From positions 1-64,000 of the forward strand of contig JAEYPN010000017.1 of NCBI GenBank assembly GCA_023410715.1: a DNA stretch of 64,000 nt, read 5' to 3'. The translations under genes and the position numbers were made by a program. Positions 1 to 7,511 of the stretch are shown here, one piece after another (the first letter of the stretch is position 1; each line of letters starts with the position of its first letter). This DNA comes from Bacillota bacterium. GTDB lineage: Bacteria; Bacillota_I; Bacilli_A; Izemoplasmatales; UBA1188. The notes beneath the pieces were generated by a model. It had not been told where the DNA came from, did not search any database, and saw only the letters and a program-made list of their open reading frames with translations.

Positions 1-117
1 AAATTTCCTATATTATTATTTTTAGTCATCATAATTTATCACGCTTTCTATACTAATATTATACCATTTTACCCTCTAAATGGCCAGAATTAGTTATCCA
101 CGGGAAAACTCACAAAA

Positions 118-158
118 ATAAAAAAAGACCATCAACAAATTTACTTTGTCAACAGTCT
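118..158 (-). terminator. intrinsic terminator of the hotdog thioesterase gene
   Basis: Read on the minus strand, a 14-pair stem (AGACTGTTGACAAA against TTTGTTGATGGTCT, with G-U pairs) and a GTAAA loop are followed by a run of T. It lies just past the stop codon at 165. Confidence 0.75.
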
Positions 159-164
159 GAGACT

Positions 165-698
165 TTAATTCAAGTTAAAGTCTCTTTTTTCTGGAATATC
201 TATTTCTTTTAGGTCATCATCTAATAAATAACATTCCCATGAATCATTATTAGCTTCAAAATCAGTGATTTCCGATAATTCTAGTTTTACATATGTCGCA
301 GAAGCGATAGCTGCAACTTCACCATTTGGTAAAATTATTTCACCTGTACCTGTAAATATTTTCCTACCATTTTTATCTATCCGACCAATCACAATTAAAG
401 GGACATCATAAGGAACTGGTTTTTTAAATTTAACATTCAATTCTCCGGTCACTGCCCAAGTATCAGGTTCAAATATATTTATTGCTCTCCCAATTGTTTC
501 ATCTAGCATCGCAGTTATTACGCCTCCATGAACACGATTTGGAAAACTTTGATGAATCTTTTTAGCAGTTAAAGTACAAGCAACTGTTTCATCTTCTAAT
601 TCATAAAATCTAGAATTTAGACCAAATTCGTTTTTTACCCCGCAAACAAAACAATTTTTAGCATTATTTTGCTTTTTTAATACTTTTTTTATCATCAT
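165..698 (-). CDS. PaaI-family hotdog-fold thioesterase
   Basis: This protein of about 177 residues has the PaaI/YbgC-type hotdog signature HGGVITAMLDETIG around residues 57-70. In this family the helix that starts at the HGG loop carries the catalytic Asp/Glu and hydrolyses acyl-CoA or acyl-ACP thioesters. An N-terminal CxxC (NCFVCG, about residues 15-20) resembles that of other PaaI-like proteins. AGGAG sits 5 nt before the ATG at 698 and 8 nt before the ATG at 695, so either is a better start than the GTG at 725. The substrate is unknown. It is a monocistronic gene divergent from the cold-shock gene. Confidence 0.8.
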   Translation of the reverse strand: MMIKKVLKKQNNAKNCFVCGVKNEFGLNSRFYELEDETVACTLTAKKIHQSFPNRVHGGVITAMLDETIGRAINIFEPDTWAVTGELNVKFKKPVPYDVPLIVIGRIDKNGRKIFTGTGEIILPNGEVAAIASATYVKLELSEITDFEANNDSWECYLLDDDLKEIDIPEKRDFNLN

Positions 699-742
699 AT
701 CAACTCCTATTAGATATTTTAACACGAAATAAATTATTTTGG

Positions 743-771
743 TTGCTATTTGTTTAAATGTGTGTTATTAT
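743..771 (+). promoter_or_regulatory. sigma-A-type promoter of the cold-shock gene
   Basis: TTGCTA (743-748) and TATTAT (766-771) are 17 nt apart, and a TG precedes the -10 by one base (extended -10). The transcript would start near 778, leaving a leader of about 30 nt before the ATG at 809. Confidence 0.5.
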
Positions 772-808
772 AGTTGTAGCCAATGAAATTGGCAAGACAG
801 GAGATCTA

Positions 809-1009
809 ATGACAGGTACAGTTAAATTTTTTAATGACAGCAAAGGATACGGATTCATTTCTTGCAATGAAACAGGAAAGGATGTATTCGTACATTTTAC
901 TGGAATTGCTGGTAGCGGACATAAGTCACTAGCAGAAGGTCAAAAAGTTACATTTGATGTTGAAACTGATGCAAAAACTGGAAAAGACAGAGCTTGCAAC
1001 GTTAAATAA
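809..1009 (+). CDS. cspA: cold-shock protein (CspA/CspB family)
   Basis: This 66-residue single cold-shock domain has the RNA-binding motifs KFFNDSKGYGFI (RNP1-type) and VFVHFTGI (RNP2-type). The family binds single-stranded RNA/DNA and acts as an RNA chaperone. The start MTGTVKFF is set by AGGAG at 799-803, five bases before the ATG; a longer in-frame extension upstream has no family match. It has its own promoter and a strong terminator, so it is monocistronic. The C-terminal half is somewhat divergent (GIAGSGHKSLAEGQ). Confidence 0.95.
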   Translation: MTGTVKFFNDSKGYGFISCNETGKDVFVHFTGIAGSGHKSLAEGQKVTFDVETDAKTGKDRACNVK

Positions 1010-1028
1010 TAAAATTAATCGATGACTA

Positions 1029-1061
1029 AAAAAAAGCCTTGTAAATACAAGGCTTTTTTTT
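1029..1061 (+). terminator. intrinsic terminator of csp
   Basis: GCCTTGT and ACAAGGC form a stem around a short AA loop, flanked by A and T runs, so it could work on both strands. Confidence 0.85.
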
Positions 1062-1665
1062 GCATATTTAATCAAATATTTAGAAATTAATACTTTTTCA
1101 CTTTCTTTATTGTTATAAATAAATAATTAAATTAGCTTTTTTTGTTATGTATAGTGGAAATTTCAATATTGTTCTAACATAACCATTATACCTATTTATT
1201 GCTTCTTTAATTTAACTTTTTATATTATTAAAACGTAGATCATCTAAGGAATCTAGTGCAAATAAAATGATGACACAAACTTTATAACTTTTAAATATTC
1301 ATCGTCATATTATAAAGATTTAATTTCATTCTCATCTATCAATATATAAGCCATATTATAACTATTTCCATCAATAAAAAATATGGCATAAGTACTTTTT
1401 TATTTTTATAGAAAGAAAATAGATTTTTTTATAAGTTAAGTCATCACATTCTTTTTTTAAATATTTATATTGCTTTACTATAATAAAAATTAGCATAAAG
1501 TATGCTAATGTTATTAATCGAATTCTAGTAATTTTATCTCCTTTACATATATTAATCGATTTCTTTCTTAGCATACATATTACAAATTATTAATGAGAGA
1601 ATCTCTTTTTTCGATATAACAACTTTTTCTAATTTGAAATGTGATATCATTCAATAATTTTAAAA
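1062..1665. other. AT-rich gene-free stretch
   Basis: About 600 bases with no supportable gene. The longest frame is a minus-strand 67-codon run (1371-1574) with one hydrophobic stretch. It lacks a ribosome-binding site and family resemblance, so I do not call it. No hairpin with a T run or RNA gene was recognised. It may be decayed coding DNA. Confidence 0.5.
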
Positions 1666-2070
1666 TTATATTCTTTTTAAGAAAAAATATTCTTCGTATT
1701 TATCGGTTTCATTTTTATAAAATCCAACTTCTTCATATCCCATAGCTAAATAAAAGTCTTTACCTTGATAGCCAAATGTATCAAGTCTTATGGTATTAGC
1801 ACCAAGAGACACAGCTCTTTTTTCCATTTCAGTAATAAGTTTCTTACCATAGCCTTTACGTCTATAGTCTTCTCTAACAAATACGGTTGATACATAAAGT
1901 ATCTTGAATGCAGTCATACAGGCATCTAGACCTGCGACAATAGCACCATCTTTTTCAATGCCAATTGATATTCTTCCATCTTGTGAGTAGGTGATGTGAG
2001 CTTCATCATATGCTTCAAGTGCATCCTCCAACTCACTTATTTGTTGCTTGTTTAGTTCTACTATTTTCAT
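1666..2070 (-). CDS. GNAT family N-acetyltransferase
   Basis: This protein of 134 residues has a GNAT fold. The acetyl-CoA pyrophosphate loop is visible as RRKGYGKKLI (about residues 66-75), preceded by the beta-4 strand ILYVSTVFV and followed by a C-terminal GYQGKDFYLAMGYEEVGF segment (beta-6 and beta-7). GNATs transfer acetyl groups from acetyl-CoA to amines; the substrate here cannot be told. The ribosome-binding site is weak. It belongs to a row of small unrelated minus-strand accessory genes. Confidence 0.85.
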   Translation of the reverse strand: MKIVELNKQQISELEDALEAYDEAHITYSQDGRISIGIEKDGAIVAGLDACMTAFKILYVSTVFVREDYRRKGYGKKLITEMEKRAVSLGANTIRLDTFGYQGKDFYLAMGYEEVGFYKNETDKYEEYFFLKRI

Positions 2071-2369
2071 TTTTTCTCTTTTCCACTAAATGTAAATCTA
2101 TTTCTTTATTTTAGACTTTAATATTACCATCTTTATGTGCGCTTGGATAATAAATCTAATGTTTGCTTTTTATAATGTGGTAATTTCTTTTGTAAATATT
2201 TTTAATGCAATTCTTGTTTCAAATACCGAAAAAAAGTTGTTTTATTGAATATATATTTCTCAAGATTATGCCTCGTAAAAACTAATTTTTTAAACATTTA
2301 ATAAACACAACCAATTCCATGTGTTCCGTATGCAAAAGCAAATTAATTAATAACTTCAATTTTACTTCA

Positions 2370-2876
2370 TTATAAAACTATGGAATAATACTCGCTAATT
2401 TTTCCTTTTTGATAACTATCGTCTTCTTTAACCAAAATGCCATTACATTTTTTTATAAGAGAAGCGGATGCCAAATTATCTTTATAACATCCAATAATCA
2501 CTTTTTTCATCCCATGTTCCTTACAAACAGTTAACGCAAAACGCATCATTTCTGAAGCATATCCTTTTCTTCTCTCAGATGGTCTCACTCCATAACCAAT
2601 ATCGCCATATCTTGCTGATAATTCGTTTGAAAGTTCATATCTAATACTTAAAAGGCCAATAATTCGTTCATGATCACGGCAAATGAAAAGGAGTGATTTT
2701 CCCCATTCATTATCTCCTATCTTTGCATTAGTTTGAATTTTATTTACCCATTCATAATAATTCATTACCGGTAACCCAAGACTTGCACTTATACTGTGTT
2801 CCCCATTTTCATAATGTTCTTTTACATATTCTATAAGTTCTTTTTCATCACTCAATGTTGGTAATCTATATTGCAT
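2370..2876 (-). CDS. GNAT family N-acetyltransferase
   Basis: This protein of 168 residues starts MQYRLPTLSDEKEL, the usual N-terminus of free-standing GNATs. It has the CoA-binding loop RRKGYASEMM (about residues 101-110) preceded by GDIGYGVRPSE, and the late motif NLASASLIKKCNGIL. AAAGGAAG nine bases before the ATG fixes the start. The substrate is unknown. The flanking intergenic regions are long and featureless, as is common for recently gained single genes. It is not closely similar to the other GNATs in this window. Confidence 0.85.
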   Translation of the reverse strand: MQYRLPTLSDEKELIEYVKEHYENGEHSISASLGLPVMNYYEWVNKIQTNAKIGDNEWGKSLLFICRDHERIIGLLSIRYELSNELSARYGDIGYGVRPSERRKGYASEMMRFALTVCKEHGMKKVIIGCYKDNLASASLIKKCNGILVKEDDSYQKGKISEYYSIVL

Positions 2877-2982
2877 AGTTTATATCTTCCTTTCTTTAGT
2901 ATCATCTCAATTTATTTGCGATTCAAGAGAACTACTGTTTCAATATGGGTCAAGACGACAAAAGGTATATTTTTACCGCAAA

Positions 2983-3441
2983 TTAACCAGTAATTTGAGT
3001 ACAACACAGTTTGTTGAGCATGAAATCAAGAAGTTTTTTCTCTTCCCTTGGCAATTCTCTTTTGCCCTTATTTTTGAACAGCCAAAACAATTCATCAAAT
3101 CCCAAAATTAGAAAGATCAAAATGATAATGGGGGACAAAACAATACCACCAAGTACGTAACAGACCGCTGCCATAACTTTTTGAAACTTGGTTCTGTTTC
3201 TGCATTCATTCCAAGGAATAGCGATTATCTCCCCAGTTATAAGAGAAGCACCACGCTCGTCCGTTGATATGCGAACCTGATAGAAAACTTGACCGCCGTG
3301 GTGGGCATCGATACGCAAATTAAATGCATTTTCGGATTGATCAATTGGTAAGTGTGCTTGTTTGGCTTCTTCTTGTATTCTCGCAAGAAGATGGTGAGAA
3401 TCTAACATACTATGAAAGGCAAATGTGCGTTTCTTTTTCAT
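2983..3441 (-). CDS. hypothetical protein with one or two central membrane segments
   Basis: This 152-residue protein is of unrecognised family. Residues 1-80 are soluble (a cytoplasmic-looking basic start MKKKRTFAFHSML). A long hydrophobic stretch around residues 88-114 (VMAAVCYVLGGIVLSPIIILIFLILGF) could be one long or two short membrane helices. It ends in a charged tail. AAGGA nine bases before the ATG at 3441 sets the start. Base composition is richer in G+C than the core genes, which suggests transfer. It is preceded by a leader that recurs before the next gene. Confidence 0.6.
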   Translation of the reverse strand: MKKKRTFAFHSMLDSHHLLARIQEEAKQAHLPIDQSENAFNLRIDAHHGGQVFYQVRISTDERGASLITGEIIAIPWNECRNRTKFQKVMAAVCYVLGGIVLSPIIILIFLILGFDELFWLFKNKGKRELPREEKKLLDFMLNKLCCTQITG

Positions 3442-3468
3442 GACATATTTTCCTTCGCGGTAGTAATG
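3441..3468 (-). repeat. repeated leader with ribosome-binding site, copy A
   Basis: On the minus strand this reads roughly as alternating AC/GC followed by GAAGGAAAATATGTC and then the start of the downstream gene. A closely similar stretch lies at 4101-4128; most differences are transitions. The shared core CATATTTTCCTT (plus strand) is identical in both. Confidence 0.55.
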
Positions 3469-3595
3469 GACTTGACAAGCATACGGCGGATAACACCACA
3501 TTCTTGCAAAAGATCTTTTGAGGTTTGCTCGCTTATGGTAATTGAATCAACGAGCATTTCAATCCAATACTCTGTTTCTGAACACTCTTTCAAGG

Positions 3596-4042
3596 CTATT
3601 CCTGTTTTATGAAAGACTCTATTTCTTCTGTCCAGGAAAGAGGCCCGTTATATTCCTCGGGATAGTAGCCGTTATGTGTCAGAGTTCCTTTTTCGGAAAA
3701 GACCTCACGAATGCCGTCGGAAAACTCTATGCAAACGATATAACCGGGCGCAAATATTTTAGTGTAGTCTACAGGAGCAAGGATGTAATTCTTTTTATAA
3801 ACGATTGTTTCCATTTTGTTGGCAAAAGCGACCAACTCGGTAGCGGGAACGCTGTATACGGGCTCGTATTCGTCGATTGTATCCGGGATAATATCCTCGT
3901 CCGTTACGTCAATATAATAAACGTCTATTGAGGTAATATCCTCGGTGTTACCGATAATTCTCAGCTTTTTGTTTATCGGAATGCAAGAGGAGAGTGGAAA
4001 TATAAGTATTAAAGCGGTAATACAAATAAGTATCTTTTTCAT
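3596..4042 (-). CDS. putative lipoprotein of unknown function
   Basis: This 148-residue protein has a lipoprotein signal: MKKIL, a hydrophobic core and the lipobox LSSC with Cys20. The mature part is acidic, rich in Asp/Glu/Tyr (many ED, DE and YY pairs), and ends FIKQE. No catalytic motif was recognised. The start at 4042 follows AAGGGAAG with a suitable spacing; a longer frame to 4090 has no such site. The higher G+C and the neighbouring repeats mark it as part of a transferred segment. Confidence 0.65.
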   Translation of the reverse strand: MKKILICITALILIFPLSSCIPINKKLRIIGNTEDITSIDVYYIDVTDEDIIPDTIDEYEPVYSVPATELVAFANKMETIVYKKNYILAPVDYTKIFAPGYIVCIEFSDGIREVFSEKGTLTHNGYYPEEYNGPLSWTEEIESFIKQE

Positions 4043-4100
4043 TTTTGTTCTTCCCTTCGTTGGTTTTATATTTGTTTTTGGATGAAACACGCCTTTTGCA

Positions 4101-4128
4101 CGGCATATTTTCCTTTGCAGTGGTGATT
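4101..4128 (-). repeat. repeated leader with ribosome-binding site, copy B
   Basis: It matches copy A at 3441-3468, sharing CATATTTTCCTT and an alternating GC/AC pattern after it. On the minus strand it reads AAGGAAAATATGCCG. It lies upstream of the lipoprotein gene but is followed by a short out-of-frame stretch rather than directly by its ATG. Confidence 0.5.
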
Positions 4129-4214
4129 AATTTATGCAGAAGAAAATGTAATAGTAACATATATTCCGTCTGGATATATGTACTCTCGCGCCGAGATTGG
4201 TCCTGTCACTCAGT

Positions 4215-4242
4215 GTTTGTCTTACCTACGAGTAAGACAAAC
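4215..4242. repeat. 11-bp perfect inverted repeat
   Basis: GTTTGTCTTAC, loop CTACGA, GTAAGACAAAC. There is no T run, so it is not a typical terminator. It lies at the edge of the GC-richer segment and could be a recombination or transcript-end element. Confidence 0.6.
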
Positions 4243-4398
4243 TACGCTCTCCACGTGCCTCATGACTGCAAAAGGTCTCAAAAAGACCAAAAATCAGGGG
4301 TTAAGACTGCGAAAAGTCTAATTTTATTTTATAAATTTTTTAGCATCAGCCTTTTGCAGACATATTGATGCTCTACAGATGACATATTCAAAATATTA

Positions 4399-4800
4399 TT
4401 AAAAACTTAAAATTTGAACAATATCAGAATAGTCTTTTTCATTTCTAACACGAAAATGAATCCATCCACCATTATTACATGGATATCTATTATCTATTAT
4501 TTCTTTTGCGTAATCAGATACAGTATTATAAACATCTAAAAATTCTTTGTTTGTTTTTCTAATCATAACGCAAAATGAATCCTTTTCAGGAAATAAATTG
4601 CATATAAGTTTAGTTTTTTTATGGTGAGATATACACCAACCATAATTATTACCATATGGAAACTTTATTTCACTATTTGCCATAAATCTTTCTTTAATAA
4701 AATTATTCAAATCTAGAAATAGTTTTTCCATTATTCCACAATAAGATGACATTTCTTCAAATGATGGTTTGACTTCTTTATTTAGCATTCTATCATTCAT
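4399..4800 (-). CDS. DUF3788 family protein
   Basis: This 133-residue protein matches the DUF3788 pattern I know: an N-terminal KPSFEEMSSYCG, then a segment running YGNNYGWCISHHKKTKLICNLFPEKDSF (about residues 49-76), then a C-terminal GGWIHFRV. The function of this family is not established. GGAG seven bases before the ATG fixes the start and overlaps the end of the upstream CHAP gene, so the two are probably co-transcribed. Confidence 0.7.
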   Translation of the reverse strand: MNDRMLNKEVKPSFEEMSSYCGIMEKLFLDLNNFIKERFMANSEIKFPYGNNYGWCISHHKKTKLICNLFPEKDSFCVMIRKTNKEFLDVYNTVSDYAKEIIDNRYPCNNGGWIHFRVRNEKDYSDIVQILSF

Positions 4801-4802
4801 TT

Positions 4803-5342
4803 TTATGCTCCATATTTGTATTTAAATCCATTGGGTATACGAATATATGCTCTGATATGATTGTCAATTTTTCTTTCAATAATCCCCGATGTATTTGTAC
4901 CTTTTATATTTCCTTCAGCAACAATTAATATATTTTCATTTGTACCTACTATAATTCCTATGTGATCGTGTTCTTTATCTAAAAATACTTTGTCATATAA
5001 AACAATATCACCAACATTAGGAAGAAAATTATCCTTTGCTTTATAATATTCTATTTCTTTATTAAACATTGCAAACTCTTCAAACCCACCACATCCAGCT
5101 AAACTACAAGTTAAACATTCTTTAGGACTGTAGGGAATTTCAAATCCTGTCATAACCAAGCAATAATAGACAAAAGCAGAACACCAAGCATTATTTGCAT
5201 CTTTTAAATTCCATCTTGGAAAGAGATCGATGATTGGTTTTAAATTTGTTCCCATTTCATCTGTATCTCCGTGAAATGGAAGATTAGCAAACTTAATTGC
5301 ATTTAAAGCAAGAGTATTTCTATTCGCTATTCTTTCACTCAT
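4803..5342 (-). CDS. CHAP-domain amidase/peptidase-like protein, no signal peptide
   Basis: This 179-residue protein has a CHAP (NlpC/P60-like) core. NAWCSAFVYYC supplies the probable catalytic Cys54, VGDIVLYD is the usual strand after it, and HDHIGIIVG supplies the catalytic His (127). CHAP enzymes cleave peptidoglycan amide bonds. No signal peptide or membrane helix is present, so export is not evident; such proteins can also be toxins, phage-related or cytoplasmic. Extra cysteines (ECLTCSLAGCGG, about 75-86) are unusual for the family. It is followed two bases later by the DUF3788 gene. Confidence 0.75.
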   Translation of the reverse strand: MSERIANRNTLALNAIKFANLPFHGDTDEMGTNLKPIIDLFPRWNLKDANNAWCSAFVYYCLVMTGFEIPYSPKECLTCSLAGCGGFEEFAMFNKEIEYYKAKDNFLPNVGDIVLYDKVFLDKEHDHIGIIVGTNENILIVAEGNIKGTNTSGIIERKIDNHIRAYIRIPNGFKYKYGA

Positions 5343-5382
5343 TATATTATTCTCCTTTTAAAATAGTTCTTTTTATTAATAT

Positions 5383-6672
5383 TTATTTCTTTAAATTGAG
5401 ACATACCACATTTTCAACGTGATATGTGAAAGGAAACATATCGACCGGTTGAATTTGCTTGATTTCATAATCATGACGTAGTTGATTTAAATCACGAAAT
5501 AATGATTCAGGATTACATGAAATATAAACTATTTTTTTAATTTTTTTATCTATTAAAGATTGAATTGCCTTTTCATCAAGACCTTTTCTTGGTGGGTCAA
5601 CAAAGGCAATATCGTATGTTTCATTATTACTAGTTAAGAAATCTGGCACATCAGAAGCAAAAAAATAAGCATTACGAATATTATTGTCTTTAGCATTATT
5701 TATGGCATTTTGAACTGATTCTTTAACAAGTTCAACACCAATTACTTTTTTAGCGTAGCGGGAAGCTAGTAAAGATATTGTTCCAATTCCTGAATATGCA
5801 TCAAGAACAACATCCGTATTTTTTATTTTAGCTAGTTCAATCGCTTTTTTATATAATATTTCAGTTTGATTTGGATTAATCTGATAAAAAGTCTTAGAAG
5901 ATATTTTAAATTTAATCCCATCTATTTCATCAATGATAAAACCCTTACCATAGATAACTCTTTCAACTTCACCAAGTAAAACATTAGTTTTTCTTGGATT
6001 AATGTTTTGAACAACAGTTTTAATTTCTGGTACTTTGTTAATTAAAGAAGTAATCAAGTTCTTACGACCAGGGAAAACTTCTTGTGTAGTAATTAAAATT
6101 AATAAAGCTTCATTTCTCTTGTTTGTTTTAATTAAAATATCCTTAATAATTCCTTCATCTTTTTGCGTATCATATACAGATATATGTTGTTTTTTTATTA
6201 AATCAACAAGCTCTACAATAATCTTATTTCCTATTTCATTGTGAATCAAGCAAGAATTAGATTGGACAATTTTTTTACTACTCTCTTCATAAAAACCAGC
6301 AACAATTTTATTTCCTTTATTTTGCAACACATAATGCATTTTATTGCGATAATTAAAAGGATTTTTAGCCTTTATAATATCTAAGACTAAAGTGGATATA
6401 CTATTTTTATCAACTAATGATTTGATGTAATTAGTTTTATATAAAGCTTCTGTATCATAATTCATGTGTTGCATCTGACATCCACCGCATGAATAAAAAT
6501 CCTTGCATTCAGGTTTTATACGATTTATACTAGGTTTTAAAATTTTAATTTTTTCATTTTCAAAACCAATTTCTTCCTCTAACAAAACATGTTTTACTAT
6601 TTTCTTTTCATTATTAACTATTATTTCACTTTCAAAGTGATTATTTAGTTCCTTTATTTGGTATGTTTTCAT
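5383..6672 (-). CDS. 23S rRNA (uracil-5-)-methyltransferase, RlmD/RumA/TrmA family
   Basis: This 429-residue SAM-dependent enzyme makes 5-methyluridine in rRNA (by family knowledge). Visible parts are an iron-sulfur cluster set C56-x5-C62-GG-C65 with a fourth Cys at 141 (SNSC), the SAM site VVLDAYSGIGTISLLAS (about 288-304), DPPRKGL and the nucleophile motif YISCNPESL near the end. The N-terminus is shorter than usual, with only about 50 residues before the cluster and no clear TRAM domain. The start at 6672 follows GGTGAT; the ATG at 6687 lies upstream of that site. A paralogue lies at 11863. Confidence 0.9.
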   Translation of the reverse strand: MKTYQIKELNNHFESEIIVNNEKKIVKHVLLEEEIGFENEKIKILKPSINRIKPECKDFYSCGGCQMQHMNYDTEALYKTNYIKSLVDKNSISTLVLDIIKAKNPFNYRNKMHYVLQNKGNKIVAGFYEESSKKIVQSNSCLIHNEIGNKIIVELVDLIKKQHISVYDTQKDEGIIKDILIKTNKRNEALLILITTQEVFPGRKNLITSLINKVPEIKTVVQNINPRKTNVLLGEVERVIYGKGFIIDEIDGIKFKISSKTFYQINPNQTEILYKKAIELAKIKNTDVVLDAYSGIGTISLLASRYAKKVIGVELVKESVQNAINNAKDNNIRNAYFFASDVPDFLTSNNETYDIAFVDPPRKGLDEKAIQSLIDKKIKKIVYISCNPESLFRDLNQLRHDYEIKQIQPVDMFPFTYHVENVVCLNLKK

Positions 6673-6759
6673 TTTTTTTATCACCATATTTTATTATATC
6701 ATATCTTGTATAAAATTGTTTTGGTATGGTTAAAATAAATGGTGCAAAGGAGAAAATAT

Positions 6760-7353
6760 ATGAAAAAAAATAATGATTTAAATTCATCTATGAATTCTAA
6801 TATGAATTCGACAAAAAGTACGTCAACAAATGCTGTAAAAGACAAAAATCAGTATGGTACAGAGTTTGCTGCACTAAAGGATTATTCAAATGTTAATTCA
6901 ACAAAGAGTCAAACAAATAATTCAACTAGCGCATCAAGAACTAAACCTCAAAATCAAAATCAAAATAAAGATATTGAAGTTGGTTCATTAAAAGATTACT
7001 CAGATCCAAGTGTTTCAAGGAATTCATCAAGAAATACATCTTCTTCAAGTACAGGATCAACTGCATCATCAAGAAGTAAAAATCAAACAATAAGTAATCA
7101 ATCAGCAAACAGTAAGACTGAAGCTGGTTCAATGCATGACTCTTCATCAAAGAGTTCTTCAAGAAATTCATCTAACTTATCAAAAGAAAAAGATAATTCT
7201 ACAAAATGGAAAGACAAATCACGTACAAATCAAGATACCGAAATGGGTATTATTGATGATGTAGCAACAAGAGAAGCAATGCCATTTGGATATCTTGACG
7301 ATGATCTAATTGATGATGATCTAGAAGACAAAGATAAGAATTACAGAAAATAG
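6760..7353 (+). CDS. Ser/Asn-rich repeat protein, candidate gamma-type small acid-soluble spore protein
   Basis: This 197-residue protein is hydrophilic and low-complexity (Ser, Asn, Lys, Thr, Gln), with no signal peptide or membrane helix. Four spaced repeats share the form T-E-x-(A/G)-(A/S/I)-(L/M/I)-x-D: YGTEFAALKDYS (about 32-43), DIEVGSLKDYS (71-81), KTEAGSMHDSS (119-129) and DTEMGIIDDV (159-168), separated by Asn/Gln/Ser linkers. Repeat 1 resembles the GTEFASE site of Bacillus SspE, where germination protease cuts. The C-terminus is acidic (DDDLIDDDLED). AAAGGAG sets the start. A SASP role is inferred from sequence style and the sporulation-rich context; a coat or disordered structural protein is the alternative. 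Confidence 0.5.
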   Translation: MKKNNDLNSSMNSNMNSTKSTSTNAVKDKNQYGTEFAALKDYSNVNSTKSQTNNSTSASRTKPQNQNQNKDIEVGSLKDYSDPSVSRNSSRNTSSSSTGSTASSRSKNQTISNQSANSKTEAGSMHDSSSKSSSRNSSNLSKEKDNSTKWKDKSRTNQDTEMGIIDDVATREAMPFGYLDDDLIDDDLEDKDKNYRK

Positions 7354-7376
7354 AGATTAATTCTCTATTTTTTTTA
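7347..7376 (+). terminator. intrinsic terminator
   Basis: TAGAGA and TCTCTA form a stem around TTAAT, extended by A and T runs on each side and followed by eight T. It overlaps the stop codon of the SASP-like gene. Confidence 0.75.
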
Positions 7377-7511
7377 TTATCTAATGATATTTTGATGATT
7401 TAATGATATAATTGTGTTAAACAAAATATTTGATTGTATAAATATATATTTTAGTAATATATTTAATTGAAGTAAAGATTTTTTGCTTGAGTTAAAGAAA
7501 GGAAAATATTT

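Larger units (their letters stand above)
4043..4398. other. non-coding block with repeats and stacked hairpins
   Basis: About 350 bases without a convincing gene. It contains an 11-bp inverted repeat (4215-4242, GTTTGTCTTAC against GTAAGACAAAC), two smaller hairpins (4274-4288 and 4304-4319), a direct repeat of GACTGCAAAAGGTCT (4264-4278) as GACTGCGAAAAGTCT (4305-4319), and a partial third copy of the leader-associated sequence GCCTTTTGCA at about 4349-4358. The left part has high G+C, and composition returns to AT-rich beyond 4320. Confidence 0.6.

Noticed and set aside
94..102. DnaA-box-like TTATCCACG at the left edge
   Set aside because: One site with one mismatch and no cluster, no dnaA/dnaN nearby; not evidence of an origin.
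1371..1574. 67-codon minus-strand reading frame with a hydrophobic stretch
   Set aside because: No ribosome-binding site, no family resemblance and extreme AT content; such frames arise by chance here.
2281..2345. Minus-strand peptide-like stretch AFAYGTHGIGCVY downstream of the GNAT
   Set aside because: Too short and without family match or start; may be a gene scrap but cannot be supported.
3948..4160. Minus-strand frame starting at a repeated leader (ITTAKENMPCKRR...)
   Set aside because: It runs out of frame into the lipoprotein gene and has no recognisable protein features.
3412..4368. Several plus-strand reading frames in the GC-richer segment
   Set aside because: They lie opposite minus-strand genes that have ribosome-binding sites, and one has a clear lipoprotein signal; the plus frames have neither.
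5360..5382. Possible terminator for the minus-strand rlmD-like gene
   Set aside because: No clear stem followed by a T run could be drawn just after the stop, so none is listed.
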